A DNA stretch of 64,000 bases, from positions 1 to 64,000 of the forward strand of contig DATKBW010000045.1 in assembly GCA_035513575.1 (NCBI GenBank). Direction: 5' to 3'. A model generated the notes under the pieces. That model was not told where the DNA came from, did no database searches, and saw nothing but the letters and a program-made list of their open reading frames with translations. This DNA comes from JAHWKI01 sp035513575. Lineage in GTDB: Bacteria > Gemmatimonadota > Gemmatimonadetes > Longimicrobiales > RSA9. Shown here one piece after another: positions 1 to 10,600 of this stretch (its first letter is position 1; the number at the start of each line of letters is the position of its first letter). Made by a program: the position numbers and the translations under genes.

Positions 1-40
1 GCCAGCGTTCGTTCTGAGCCAGGATCAAACTCTCCATGAA
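1..40 (-). rRNA. rrs: 16S ribosomal RNA, 5' end only
   Basis: Read on the minus strand, the first bases contain the universal bacterial 16S 5' motif AGAGTTTGATCCTGGCTCAG followed by AACGAACGCTGGC. The gene runs leftwards out of the window, so only about 40 nt are present. The mature 5' end is placed near position 38-40, a few bases before AGAGTTTGAT, by analogy with other bacteria. The rest of the rRNA operon must lie to the left. Confidence 0.95.
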
Positions 41-360
41 TGAAAAGCTCGAACAGCTCTCTCACGAACGACCTGGTCCTGCTTCGATCGTTCAGAATCA
101 ATACTCTGCGTTCCTTGAACCCTCGGCCGAAGACACAGCGCCCCGACCATCATAGGGCCCACACGGACAAACACCTCGGTTGTCAATCAGCATCGACACG
201 AACGGCGCCCGACTTCGGCGCCGCAGTGCAGACATTCAAGGTAGGTGGCTGTGCCCGCCCCGTCAACCCCTCGCGAGGAGGGGGCGCCGCGTCGTTCCCG
301 GGCGGAGCGAGGCGCGCGCGCGGGCCTCTCCGGAGGGCCCGGAGGGCCCGCCCCGGCCCG
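41..360 (-). promoter_or_regulatory. 16S rRNA leader and upstream region
   Basis: This 320-nt stretch lies directly upstream of the 16S gene and should hold the rRNA promoter and leader. A perfect TTGACA lies on the minus strand at 186-181, but no good -10 box sits 16-18 nt downstream; a TATGAT-like hexamer at 154-149 is 26 nt away. I therefore cannot define the promoter. No boxA is obvious. The right part (about 240-360) is extremely GC-rich and contains a hairpin, annotated separately. No coding gene is supported here. Confidence 0.5.
320..351 (-). terminator. strong GC hairpin after the acidic-protein gene
   Basis: Ten bases after the stop of the D/E-W repeat gene, the minus strand can form GCGGGCC-CTCCGG / CCGGAG-(A)-GGCCCGC, a 13-bp stem with one bulged A and a 5-nt loop. 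There is no U-tract. It probably stops or insulates transcription between the small gene and the rRNA operon on the same strand. Confidence 0.5.
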
Positions 361-549
361 CTAGAGCTGGTCCTTCTCTTCCTCCCAGCCGCCGTCCTCC
401 CACTCTTCGTCCTCCTCCTCGTCCCAGTCCTCGTCGTCGTCCCAGTCCTCGTCCTCGTCCCAGTCCTCATCCTCTTCATCGTCGAGGCCGAAGATGAGGA
501 GCTCCTCGTCGAGGTCGAGAGACATCGTCGAGGCGATCGTAGCGGCCAT
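361..549 (-). CDS. small acidic D/E-W repeat protein (62 aa)
   Basis: This is a 62-residue protein whose start is fixed by a very strong Shine-Dalgarno (GGAGGAGGT) 7 nt before the ATG at 549. The reading frame stays open far upstream into typA, but that extension has no support. The first 24 residues look like an ordinary short N-terminus (MAATIASTMSLDLDEELL). The rest is almost only Asp and Glu with regularly spaced Trp, in three DEDW-type repeats, ending EEEKDQL. There is no signal peptide. It has its own good promoter and a following hairpin. The repeated acidic/aromatic tail suggests an intrinsically disordered protein that mimics nucleic acid or binds cations or basic proteins, but that is inference. 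I recognise no family. Confidence 0.75.
   Translation of the reverse strand: MAATIASTMSLDLDEELLIFGLDDEEDEDWDEDEDWDDDEDWDEEEDEEWEDGGWEEEKDQL
421..474. repeat. 18-bp in-frame tandem repeat
   Basis: The plus-strand unit GTCCCAGTCCTCGTC plus three bases begins at 421, 439 and 457, a period of exactly 18 bp. It encodes the D/E-D-W hexapeptide repeats of the small acidic protein. The period is a multiple of three, so changes in copy number would preserve the frame. Confidence 0.8.
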
Positions 550-629
550 GGTAAAGGACCTCCTCCGTGGGCTATGCCCATAGGGTAGTGGAACGACGGG
601 CCGTGGCGCGCACGAACCGTCCCGGGGGC

Positions 630-657
630 AAGGTAAAGGGCAGGGGTAGTGTGTCAA
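630..657 (-). promoter_or_regulatory. sigma70-type promoter of the acidic protein gene
   Basis: On the minus strand TTGACA (657-652) is followed after 16 nt by TACCTT (635-630). This leaves a leader of about 75 nt before the ATG at 549. The same TACCTT -10 recurs upstream of other genes in this window. The rest of 550-836 shows nothing else I can identify. Confidence 0.65.
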
Positions 658-836
658 GAGAATCTTTGGGACGGCACACGGTTTTCCGCGGCCAAGGCGG
701 GGGGGCGGGGTTCGACGCCGTTCGCGTTCGCGGGCACCGGCCTGGCCTCTCGACCGGGCCCGACTGGGACGGAGGGAGCGGCGACGCCCGAGTCCCCCGT
801 GTCCCCGGTCCGGTCCCAGGCCGCACCGACGCGGCG

Positions 837-2695
<1,859 letters not shown>

Positions 2696-2696
<1 letters not shown>

Positions 2697-2730
2697 GTCA
2701 GGTGTCAGCTGTCAGATTTCAGACTTCAGG
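2696..2730. repeat. five 7-nt tandem repeats abutting the typA start
   Basis: Plus-strand units TGTCAGG, TGTCAGC, TGTCAGA, TTTCAGA and CTTCAGG follow one another without gaps and touch the typA start codon (CAT at 2694-2696). Read in the sense of typA, the 5' UTR ends in repeated CTGACA/CTGAA units where a ribosome-binding site would be expected. The rest of the 2697-2912 gap shows no gene or clear promoter. Confidence 0.75.
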
Positions 2731-2912
2731 ACTCGGGTTTCGGGGCCGGCGGCCCGTCAAAAAGGCGCCACCGTCAACGGCGACGCCTGCTGCGAGGTCC
2801 CGGCTCGGGTCCATGATACCGCGCAGGGGCGCCGGAGTTTCCTGACCGCCGCTCCACGCCACCAGCCCGACGACCGTTTTCCGCACCTCCGTGACCTTCG
2901 CCAGGAGTCCGC

Positions 2913-3311
2913 TCAGCCCTCGATCAACCGGTAGGCGATCGTGCGCGTGCGCGGGCCGTCCCATTCCGCCAGAAAGATCTTCTGCCAGGTCCCGAGCAGT
3001 GGGCGGCCTGCTTCGATCAGGAGCGTCTGGTCCGGGCCGGTGATGAGGGTCTTGAGGTGCGCGTCCGAGTTGCCTTCGGCGTGTCGATAGTCGCCTTCCC
3101 GCGGAACCAGTCGGCCGAGCGCGGCGACGATGTCCCGCGCCACATCCGGGTCCGCTCCTTCGTTCACCGTGATGCCGCACGTCGTGTGCACGCTCCACAG
3201 GTGCATCACCCCTTCCCGGACGCCGTGCTTCGCCACTTCCGCGGCGACCGCCCGCGTGATGTCCACGAGCTGCTCCCGGACGTCCGTCCGCACCTCGAAT
3301 CTCCCCTTCAC
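2913..3311 (-). CDS. YjbQ/UPF0047 family protein
   Basis: This 132-aa protein has the usual size and signature of the YjbQ (UPF0047) family, whose members show weak thiamine-phosphate synthase activity. Conserved elements are visible: HTTCGITVNEGADPDV (42-57), the GDYRHAEGNSDAHLK block (73-87) and GTWQKIFLAEWDGPR (107-121). It is predicted to be cytoplasmic. The GTG start follows a GGAGGGCAG ribosome-binding site. The family assignment is firm; the physiological role is not settled for the family. Confidence 0.9.
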   Translation of the reverse strand: MKGRFEVRTDVREQLVDITRAVAAEVAKHGVREGVMHLWSVHTTCGITVNEGADPDVARDIVAALGRLVPREGDYRHAEGNSDAHLKTLITGPDQTLLIEAGRPLLGTWQKIFLAEWDGPRTRTIAYRLIEG

Positions 3312-3375
3312 ACTGCCCTCCTCCCCGACCAGCCGGAATGGCCGAATGGGACGACCTCTGGAATCTGACCCCTGC

Positions 3376-4329
3376 CTACTCCCCTCCCCGGATCTGGTAC
3401 ATCGGCCGCTGCTCCACCTGCACCGTCACGTGCTCGATCCCGAACCGGTCGTGCATGCGCTGTCGGATGGCGTCGAGGACCGCCTGGGTGCGCTCCGGCT
3501 CGTCCACGACGGCGTGGCCGCTCATGGCAAAGTAGCCGCTGGTGACGGTCCAGACGTGGAGGTCGTGGACCTCGGAGACGCCGGGGATCTCGCGCATGGC
3601 GGTATGGATCTCGTTGAGGTCCAGGTGTCCGGGCACCGCCTCGAGGAGGATGTCCACGGACTCCCGCACCAGCTTCCAGCTGCTGATCAGGATGAGGACG
3701 CCCACCAGGACGGACATGAGCGCGTCGGCGGTGGTCCAGCCCGTGAGCAGGATGATCGCCGCCGCGGTCATGGCCCCCACGGACCCCAGCAGGTCGCCCA
3801 GCACGTGCAGGTACGCCCCGCGCACGTTCAGGCTCTCGCCGGCGGAGCGGTGCAGCATGGTTGCGGCGACCACGTTCACCAGCAGCCCGCCGCCCGCGAC
3901 GGCCAGCATGAGCACGCCGCGGATCTCCACGGGGTCGCGGAACCGCGCGGCCGCCTCGACGAAGATGAAGAACGAGAGGACGATGAGGGTGGCGCCGTTC
4001 AGGAGCGCCGCGAGGATCTCGAGGCGCAGGTAGCCGAAGGTCTTCTCGTCGGTGGCGGGCCGCTGTGCGAACCAGAGGGCGAAGAGGGAGAGGGCGAGGG
4101 CGCCCACGTCGGTGAACATGTGGGCGGCGTCGGCCAGGAGGGCCAGGGAGTTGGAGAGGATCCCGCCCGCCAGCTCGGCCAGCATGAAGGCGCCGGTGAT
4201 CACGAGGACGAAGACGAGGGTGCGTCGCGAGGCCTCCCGCGCGTGCGCGTCGACGCCATGACCCGGCGCATGGGCGTGGCCGCGCCCATGGTCTTGCGCG
4301 TGATCGTGCGCGCGGCGGCGTTCCATCAT
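3376..4329 (-). CDS. cation diffusion facilitator (Zn2+/Co2+ exporter, CzcD/ZitB type)
   Basis: This is an inner-membrane cation/proton antiporter. The chosen start at 4329 overlaps the upstream lipoprotein stop as ATGA and gives 317 aa, the usual length. The first 30 residues are His-rich, typical of metal-sensing tails. Six transmembrane segments follow. Metal-site residues are visible in TM2 (ADAAHMFTD, His70 and Asp74) and TM5 (HVLGD). The C-terminal cytoplasmic ferredoxin-like domain (about 220-317) contains VHDLHVW. It is the last gene of the otsB - phzF-like - lipoprotein - CDF run. The likely substrate is Zn2+, inferred from family resemblance. Confidence 0.93.
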   Translation of the reverse strand: MMERRRAHDHAQDHGRGHAHAPGHGVDAHAREASRRTLVFVLVITGAFMLAELAGGILSNSLALLADAAHMFTDVGALALSLFALWFAQRPATDEKTFGYLRLEILAALLNGATLIVLSFFIFVEAAARFRDPVEIRGVLMLAVAGGGLLVNVVAATMLHRSAGESLNVRGAYLHVLGDLLGSVGAMTAAAIILLTGWTTADALMSVLVGVLILISSWKLVRESVDILLEAVPGHLDLNEIHTAMREIPGVSEVHDLHVWTVTSGYFAMSGHAVVDEPERTQAVLDAIRQRMHDRFGIEHVTVQVEQRPMYQIRGGE

Positions 4330-4721
4330 GGGACCGGGACCCTGTCGGGGTCCGCGGTGATGACCCACGTCCAGATCTCGTCGATCTCCATGGTGCGGGG
4401 CGGCAGGCGCCGCTCGATGCCATCGCCGCGGGCGATCAGGATGATCGGCTCGTCCGCGGGGACGGGGACCAGCTCCGTCCGCTCCCCCGCCCCGGCCGTG
4501 CCGATCCCCACCTCGCCGCCGGCCCCGCCCGCCCCCGCGGCGTACACGAAGGCGATGGCCAGGGTCACCGCGGTCCGGTTCTCCACCACGAGCGTGGCCA
4601 GGGCCGCGCGGCGCTCTCCGGGCAGCCCGCCGCGGGCCGCGCTGCGCGCGGGGACGCAGCCGGCGGTTGCGGCGGCCAGGGAGGAAGCCAGGGCGAGGAT
4701 GATGAGGGTTCGGGGTCGCAT
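4326..4721 (-). CDS. small putative lipoprotein, unknown function
   Basis: This 131-aa protein has a lipoprotein-like leader (RPRTLIILALASSLAAATAG followed by Cys). The lipobox is imperfect: Thr-Ala-Gly precedes the Cys at about residue 22. The mature part is a single small beta-rich domain with an Ala/Gly-rich turn near 60-80 and the closing segment EIDEIWTWVITADPDR. I recognise no family. It starts 12 nt after the phzF-like gene and overlaps the CDF gene by 4 nt, so the three are surely cotranscribed. Confidence 0.7.
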   Translation of the reverse strand: MRPRTLIILALASSLAAATAGCVPARSAARGGLPGERRAALATLVVENRTAVTLAIAFVYAAGAGGAGGEVGIGTAGAGERTELVPVPADEPIILIARGDGIERRLPPRTMEIDEIWTWVITADPDRVPVP

Positions 4722-4733
4722 GGCGCTCCGGCC

Positions 4734-5615
4734 TCAGGCGGCGGGTGCGCCGGTGACGAGGCCGCCCACGCGGATCCGGACGGGCTGGCGGTCACGGTGC
4801 TCGACCTCGAGCCGGAGCTCGCTCGGCCGCCCCATGGCCTCGCCCTGCCGCACGCGGAGCTCGGCGGTCGCGGGCACCAGCCCCTCGCGCGCCAGGAAGG
4901 CGCCCAGGGCGGCGGTGGCGGTGCCGGTGGCCGGATCCTCGTCGATGTCCACCGCCGGCGCGAAGCCGCGGGCCCGGACGCGGCCGGACTCCGCGTCGTG
5001 GACGAATACGTAGAACACGGTGATCCCCGGCGGCCCGCCGATCTCCCGGAGCCGGCGGAAGTCGGGGCGCATGGCGTCGAGGGCGGCCAGATCCGCCACC
5101 GGGATCAGCGCGACGCGGATCCCCACGTCCTCGACCGCCGCGGGCGGGCGGGACGCGAGGACCTCCATGGGGAGCCCGAGGGCGGAGGCCAGCGCTTCGA
5201 GGTCGAGGTCGCCCGGTACGCGGGCCGCCACGGGCATGTCCATCCGGACGACGACGCCCTCGCCCTCCGCCTCCACCCGCGCCTCGACGCTCCCCCCCGG
5301 GGCGCGGGAGCGGACCGTCGCCGGCAGCGCGCCCAGGCGACCCGCCAGCGCGAGGGCTCCGAACGCCGCGGCCGTCGCGTGGCCGCAGAGCGGCACCTCG
5401 CCCCCGGGGGCGAAATAGCGGAGCGGGTAGGCGCCACCGCGGGGCTCGCCGACGAACGCCGTCTCCGACACCGGGTTCAGCCGCACCGCGATCCGGGTCA
5501 TCTCCTCCGGCCCCAGATCGGGCGGGTCCAGCACCACGCCGGCGGGATTGCCGCCGCCCGGCCCGCCGGGGAACGCCACCATGGACCACTCCCGCGCACC
5601 GCTCCCGCTGCTCAC
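4734..5615 (-). CDS. PhzF family isomerase/epimerase-like protein
   Basis: This 293-aa protein has the two-lobed diaminopimelate-epimerase-like fold of PhzF. Visible motifs are GGNPAGVVLD (21-30), the catalytic Glu in PVSETAF (Glu51), GEVPLCGHATAA, and the second-lobe signature DEDPATGTATAALGAF. The start is GTG at 5615, overlapping the otsB stop as GTGA and preceded by GGAGGCAG. This start gives a slightly shortened beta-strand before GGNPAG, which normally begins near residue 15. The substrate is unknown, and most PhzF homologues are not phenazine enzymes. Its place between otsB and a lipoprotein gives no metabolic clue. Confidence 0.9.
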   Translation of the reverse strand: MSSGSGAREWSMVAFPGGPGGGNPAGVVLDPPDLGPEEMTRIAVRLNPVSETAFVGEPRGGAYPLRYFAPGGEVPLCGHATAAAFGALALAGRLGALPATVRSRAPGGSVEARVEAEGEGVVVRMDMPVAARVPGDLDLEALASALGLPMEVLASRPPAAVEDVGIRVALIPVADLAALDAMRPDFRRLREIGGPPGITVFYVFVHDAESGRVRARGFAPAVDIDEDPATGTATAALGAFLAREGLVPATAELRVRQGEAMGRPSELRLEVEHRDRQPVRIRVGGLVTGAPAA

Positions 5616-6529
5616 GATCCTGCCTCCGGGCTCGGGCTCGGGCGGCGACCCGGGTCGCTGATCGCGTCGGCATCCGCCAGCGTCCGGATCAGCTCGGCCA
5701 CCTCCTCCGGCCCCTCCGCCCAGGCCAGGGCGCGGGTGTCCGCCGGTGGCGGGCGCCCGACGACGATCCCGCCGCCGAGCTCGCGCACCACCGCGAACGC
5801 ATCCTCGTCCGTGCGGTCGTCGCCGATGAAAATGGCCGGCATCTCCCCGCCCTCGCCGAGCACGTCCAGGAGGAACCGCGTGGCCGCCCCCTTGTCCCAG
5901 TCCACGTCGGGGCGGATCTCGAGGACCTTCTTCCCCTCCGTCACCCGCAGTCCCGGGCGCCGGCCGAGGCGCGCCACGGCGTCCCGGACCCGCGGCTCCG
6001 CCCCCTCCCGCTCCGCCCGGCGGTAGTGGACCGTCAGCGTCCACCCCTTGTCCTCGACCTCCGCGCCCGGCTCGTCCCGCAATGCTGCGGTCAGCGCCGC
6101 GGCGGCCTCCTCGAGCGCCGGTCGAGCCGCGCGGGCGGCCTCGTGCACCCGGTCCAGACCCGGCCCCTCGATCTCGAACCCGTGGTTGCCCGCGAAGTAT
6201 ACGCCGTCCAGCCTCACGCGCGCGCGTACATCGTCGAGGCCTCTGCCACTGACGATGGCGACGACGCTGTCCGTTCGCCCCGCCAGCCGCCGCAGCGGGG
6301 CTTCCAGCCCGTCCAGCAGCGCGGCGTCGCCGGGCCGGGGCACGATGGGCGACAGCGTGCCATCGAAGTCGAGGGCGATGAGCATCCGCCCCGCACGGCG
6401 GCGCAGCTCCAGCAGCGCCTCGACACGCTCGCTCGCGTGCGGGATCGGGGATCGGGTCTGGGAGATGGCGGGCCTCCTCGGGCGCTTCTGGCGAGCCGGA
6501 CAGTAGCACCCGCGCGGAAGCCCACGCAA
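5612..6529 (-). CDS. otsB: trehalose-6-phosphate phosphatase (HAD family)
   Basis: This HAD enzyme removes phosphate from trehalose-6-phosphate. Motifs are the nucleophile block LIALDFDGTLSP (Asp54 and Asp56 from the upstream start), VAIVSGR (motif II), the GNHG substrate loop, a downstream Lys in GKKVLEIRP, and GDDRTDEDAF (motif IV). No otsA is next to it. The start is uncertain. The only standard codons are TTG at 6529 (305 aa, no good ribosome-binding site, odd basic N-terminus) and ATG at 6385 (only five residues before DFDGT). A GAGGAGG sequence stands 6 nt before an ATC at 6466, which would give a natural N-terminus. The function is clear; the start is not. Confidence 0.88.
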   Translation of the reverse strand: MRGLPRGCYCPARQKRPRRPAISQTRSPIPHASERVEALLELRRRAGRMLIALDFDGTLSPIVPRPGDAALLDGLEAPLRRLAGRTDSVVAIVSGRGLDDVRARVRLDGVYFAGNHGFEIEGPGLDRVHEAARAARPALEEAAAALTAALRDEPGAEVEDKGWTLTVHYRRAEREGAEPRVRDAVARLGRRPGLRVTEGKKVLEIRPDVDWDKGAATRFLLDVLGEGGEMPAIFIGDDRTDEDAFAVVRELGGGIVVGRPPPADTRALAWAEGPEEVAELIRTLADADAISDPGRRPSPSPEAGS

Positions 6530-6580
6530 ACGTCCGCCGCCGCCTCCCGGCGCCTCTCTCCGGGGCCGCCCGGCCGCGGA

Positions 6581-6609
6581 TTGCTCCCCCCCGCCCGGGC
6601 GGTTACCTT
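6581..6609 (+). promoter_or_regulatory. promoter of the DUF4837 - dnaE - accA run
   Basis: TTGCTC (6581-6586), a 17-nt spacer and TACCTT (6604-6609) lie 44 nt before the ATG at 6654. Spacing is ideal, and the -10 matches those seen elsewhere in the window. The region 6530-6653 is divergent with otsB. Confidence 0.6.
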
Positions 6610-6653
6610 TCAGGTCCTGATCGGCCTCTTCTTCCGTAAAACTTTATCCCGCA

Positions 6654-7667
6654 ATGAGATCGCTGCGAACCGCCCTGCTGCTGATCCTCCCTGCGGCCGC
6701 CGCATGCTCCGATTCCACCCGCATGGGCATGGGGGACGTCAGCAGCATCATCGTCGTCGCGGAAGCCGGGCTCTGGGAGCAGGTCGGGGACACCCTGCTG
6801 AAGGCGCTCCAGCCGGAGGTCTTCGCGGTGCGTCCGGAGGCAACGTTCAAGCTCACCCATGTGGCGCCGGACGATCCGAACTGGCGGGACCTCCGGCGGT
6901 TCCGGCAGGTGCTGGCGGTCGGCCGCTCCGACGACGCGTGGGTCCGGCCCGTGCTGGTGGAAGCCGACACGACGGTGACGCCCCCGGCCATCGTGCAGGC
7001 CACCGATGTATGGGCCCGCAACCAGCTGGCGTCGGCGCTCGTGGTCCCGGAGGAGGGCGCCGCCGCGGCGGTTCGCGAGCAGGCGGCCGCCCTGGCCGAC
7101 CGGCTGGACGCGACCTATCGCCAGTGGGCGGTCCGGCGCATGTACACGAGCGGGGTCGACACCGTGCTGGCGGATACGCTGGCGCGGGAGGGCGGCTTCT
7201 CGATCTCCCTGCCGGTGGTCTACACCTTCCGCCGCGAGGGCCCGAACGGCTTCCTCGCCTTCAACAATCAGATGGCCGGGACGCCGCTGGTCCGCTCCGT
7301 GTACGTCACCTGGCGGAGCGGGACGTCCGGCGAGCCCACCGCCGCGGAGGCGCTGGCGTGGAGGGACTCGGTCGGGCAGGCCGTGTACGACTGGCCCCAG
7401 CGCAGCCAGCCGGAGCCCATCCAGGTCCGGCGGATCCCGGGGCCGGACGGCGGCGGCATCGAGGTCCGGGGCGTATGGTCCGGTACCGCGGACGAGGGCT
7501 TCCCGCAGGCCGGGCCCTTCATCACCCGCGTCGTGGACTGCCCCGCCTCCGATCGCCGCTACCTCATCGACACCTGGCTGTATGCACCGGCGACGGAGAA
7601 GTACCAGTACGTGATTCAGCTGGAGTCGCTGCTGGGGAGTTTTCGGTGTGGGCGACGCCCGGCCTGA
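6654..7667 (+). CDS. DUF4837 family lipoprotein
   Basis: This 337-aa exported lipoprotein has the signal MRSLRTALLLILPAAAAC with lipobox Cys18. The body resembles DUF4837 proteins of Bacteroidota and Gemmatimonadota. The order is an N-terminal beta-alpha unit (IIVVAEAGLWEQVGDTLLKA), a long helix after residue 130, and a C-terminal beta domain with the segment PAGPFITRVV-like GPFITRVVDCPASDRRYLI. Function is unknown in the family; members are envelope-associated. It is preceded by its own promoter and ends 15 nt before dnaE, so the two are probably cotranscribed. Confidence 0.85.
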   Translation: MRSLRTALLLILPAAAACSDSTRMGMGDVSSIIVVAEAGLWEQVGDTLLKALQPEVFAVRPEATFKLTHVAPDDPNWRDLRRFRQVLAVGRSDDAWVRPVLVEADTTVTPPAIVQATDVWARNQLASALVVPEEGAAAAVREQAAALADRLDATYRQWAVRRMYTSGVDTVLADTLAREGGFSISLPVVYTFRREGPNGFLAFNNQMAGTPLVRSVYVTWRSGTSGEPTAAEALAWRDSVGQAVYDWPQRSQPEPIQVRRIPGPDGGGIEVRGVWSGTADEGFPQAGPFITRVVDCPASDRRYLIDTWLYAPATEKYQYVIQLESLLGSFRCGRRPA

Positions 7668-7682
7668 CGACCAGACCCCGAC

Positions 7683-10600
7683 GTGTCCTTCGTCCATCTC
7701 CATACGCACAGCGAATACTCGCTCCTCGACGGCGCGAACCGCCTCTCCGACCTGATCGCGCGGGCGAAGGAGCTGGAGATGCCGGCGGTCGCATTGACCG
7801 ACCACGGCGCGCTGTACGGCGCGTGGCAGTTCCGTCAGCTGGCGACGAAGGCGGGGCTCAAGCCCATCCTGGGGATGGAGGCGTACGTGGCGCCGGGGGA
7901 CCGTCGTACGCGGAGCGCGGGCCGGGGCGAGCGGCCGTACCACCACCTGGTGCTGCTGGCCCGGGACCTGGAGGGCTACCGCAACCTGGTGCGCCTCTCT
8001 TCCATCGGGTTCCTGGAAGGCTTCTACCACCGGCCGCGGATCGACCGCGAGGTGCTGAAGACGCACTCGGCGGGGCTCATCGTAAGCTCGGCGTGCATGG
8101 CGGGCGAGGTGGCGCAGCACCTGATGGAGGGGCGGGCGGACGCGGCGCGGGAGGCGGCGACGTGGTACGCGGAGACGTTCCCGGACCGCTATTACCTCGA
8201 GGTGCAGGCGCACGACACGGAGGGGCAGCAGGCGCTGAACGCGAAGGTGCTGGATCTCGCGGCGGAGCTCGGGCTGCCCGTCGTCGCCACGAACGACGCC
8301 CACTTCCTCCGCCCCGAGGACCACGACCCGCACGACGTGCTGCTGTGCATCGGGCTGGGGAAGGACCGCGAGGACCGGAACCGGATGAAGTACGACGCCG
8401 GGCTGTACTTCAAGTCGGCCGAGGAGATCGCGGCCCGTTTCCCGGACCGCCCCGACGTGCTGGAGAACACGCTGGTGATCGCCGATCAGGTCTCCTTCGA
8501 CCTCCCGAAGCAGTACTACGTCCCGAAGTTCCCGCTCCCCGAGGGGTTCGGCGACGAGGCGGGGCTGCTGAGGCACCTGGCGACGGAGGGGACGAAGAAG
8601 AAGTTCGGCGACCCGCTCCCGGCGGAGCTCCAGGACCGGCTGGACTACGAGCTCGGCGTGATCCGCAACCCCGAAGCCGACTACTCGGGCTACTTCCTGA
8701 TCACGGCCGACTTCATCAACTGGGCGAAGGACCGGGGGATCCCGGTGGGTCCGGGGCGCGGGTCCGCGGCGGGGTCCCTCGTCGCCTACGCTCTCGGGAT
8801 CACGGACGTGGACCCGCTCCGGTTCGACCTGCTGTTCGAGCGGTTCCTGAATCCCGACCGGCTGTCCATGCCCGACATCGACATCGACTTCTGCTACGAG
8901 CGACGGGGCGAGGTCATCGAGTACGTCCGCCAGAAGTACGGGCGGGACAGCGTCGGCCAGATCATCACCTTCGGGACCATGAAGTCCCGCGCCGTGATCC
9001 GGGATGTCGGCCGGGTCCTCGGGTTTGAGCCGGCGGAGACCGACCGGCTGGCGAAGCTGATCCCGAACACCCCCGGCAACGCGCTGACGGTGGCGGAGGC
9101 GGCGGCGCGCATCCCGGAGCTGAGCCAGATGATCCGCTCCGACGACCGGGTCCGCCGCCTGATCGAGTACGCGCAGGTGCTGGAGGGGCTGGCCCGCCAC
9201 GCCAGCGTGCACGCGGCCGGCGTGGTGATCGCCCCGGGTCCGCTCCAGGAGTACGTGCCGGTCTGCACCCAGAGCACGCGCGGGTCGGGCGCCAACGGGG
9301 ACGAGGACACCCTCGTCACCCAGTGGGACATGAACGCCCTCGAGCAGGCCGGGATGCTCAAGATGGACTTCCTCGGCCTGAAGACCCTCACGGTCATCGA
9401 TGACGCGGTGAAGGCCGTGCGCGCGCGCCATGGCGCGCTGAACCACCCCGTCACCGGCGAGGCGGTCGCCCGGATCGAGGACGTCCCGCTCGACGACCCG
9501 GCCGTCTACGAAATGCTCTCCCGCGGCGGGACCGGCGGCGTGTTCCAGTTCGAGTCCTCCCTCGCCACGGACAAGCTCCGCACCATGCGCTGCGACCGGT
9601 TCGAGGACCTGATCGCCACGAACGCGCTGATCCGGCCCGGGCCCCTCGACTCGGGGATGACCGATGTCTTCATCCGGCGCAAGCTCGGCAAGGAGCCCGT
9701 CCGCTACCCCCACCCGAAGCTCGAGGAGGTGCTCGAGCCCACCTACGGCGTCATCACCTACCAGGAGCAGGTGATGCGCATCGCCCAGGTCCTCGCCGGC
9801 TTCACGCTCGCCGAGGCCGACGTCATGCGGAAGGCCGTCGGGAAGAAGGACGCCGACCTGATCGCCCGGCAGCTCACGAAGTTCACGTCCCGGGCCACCG
9901 ATCGCGGCGTGGACCCCCGCACCGCGAAGGAGATCACCGAGCAGATCGAGACGTTCGGCAGATACGGCTTCAATCGCAGCCACTCCGTCGCCTACGCGCT
10001 GCTGTCCTACCGGACCGCGTGGCTGAAGCGGCACTACCCGGCGGAGTTCATGGCGGCGCTCCTGTCCTCGGTTGTGGACAAGACCGACGACGTGGTAAAG
10101 TATATTGCCGAATGCCGCGAAATCTCGCGGCATCTCCCGGACCTGGAGGACGGGATCCGGGTGCTGCCGCCGGACGTCAACGAGAGCGGCTGGAAGTTCA
10201 CGCCGGTCTCGGAGACGGCGATCCGGTTCGGGCTCGGCGCGTGCCGGGGCGTCGGGGAGGGCGCGGTACGGACGATCCTGGAAGCGCGGACGGCGGGCCC
10301 GTTCACCTCGCTGTTCGACCTGGTGGATCGAGTCGACCTGCGGGCGGCGGGGAAGCGGACGCTGGAGGCGCTGATCGCCGCGGGCGCCTGCGACTCGTTC
10401 GGGCACCGCGCGCAGCTGATGGCGGGGCTGGAGAAGGCGGTGGGCGAGGCGCAGCTGCGGCAGGCGGACCGCGTGAGCGGCCAGGGCTCGCTCTTCGACG
10501 GTGGCGCGGAGGAGGCGCCGGCCAGGGAAGCGCCGACCCTGCCCGACGTCCCGAAATGGCCGGAAGCGGATCGGCTGGCGCGGGAGAAGGAGGTCCTTGG

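Noticed and set aside
149..186. TTGACA and TATGAT as the rRNA promoter
   Set aside because: The boxes are 26 nt apart, too far for a sigma70 promoter.
6026..9028. Thousand-codon frame overlapping otsB, the DUF4837 gene and dnaE
   Set aside because: It runs through three recognised genes in other frames and has no family motif; a compositional shadow.
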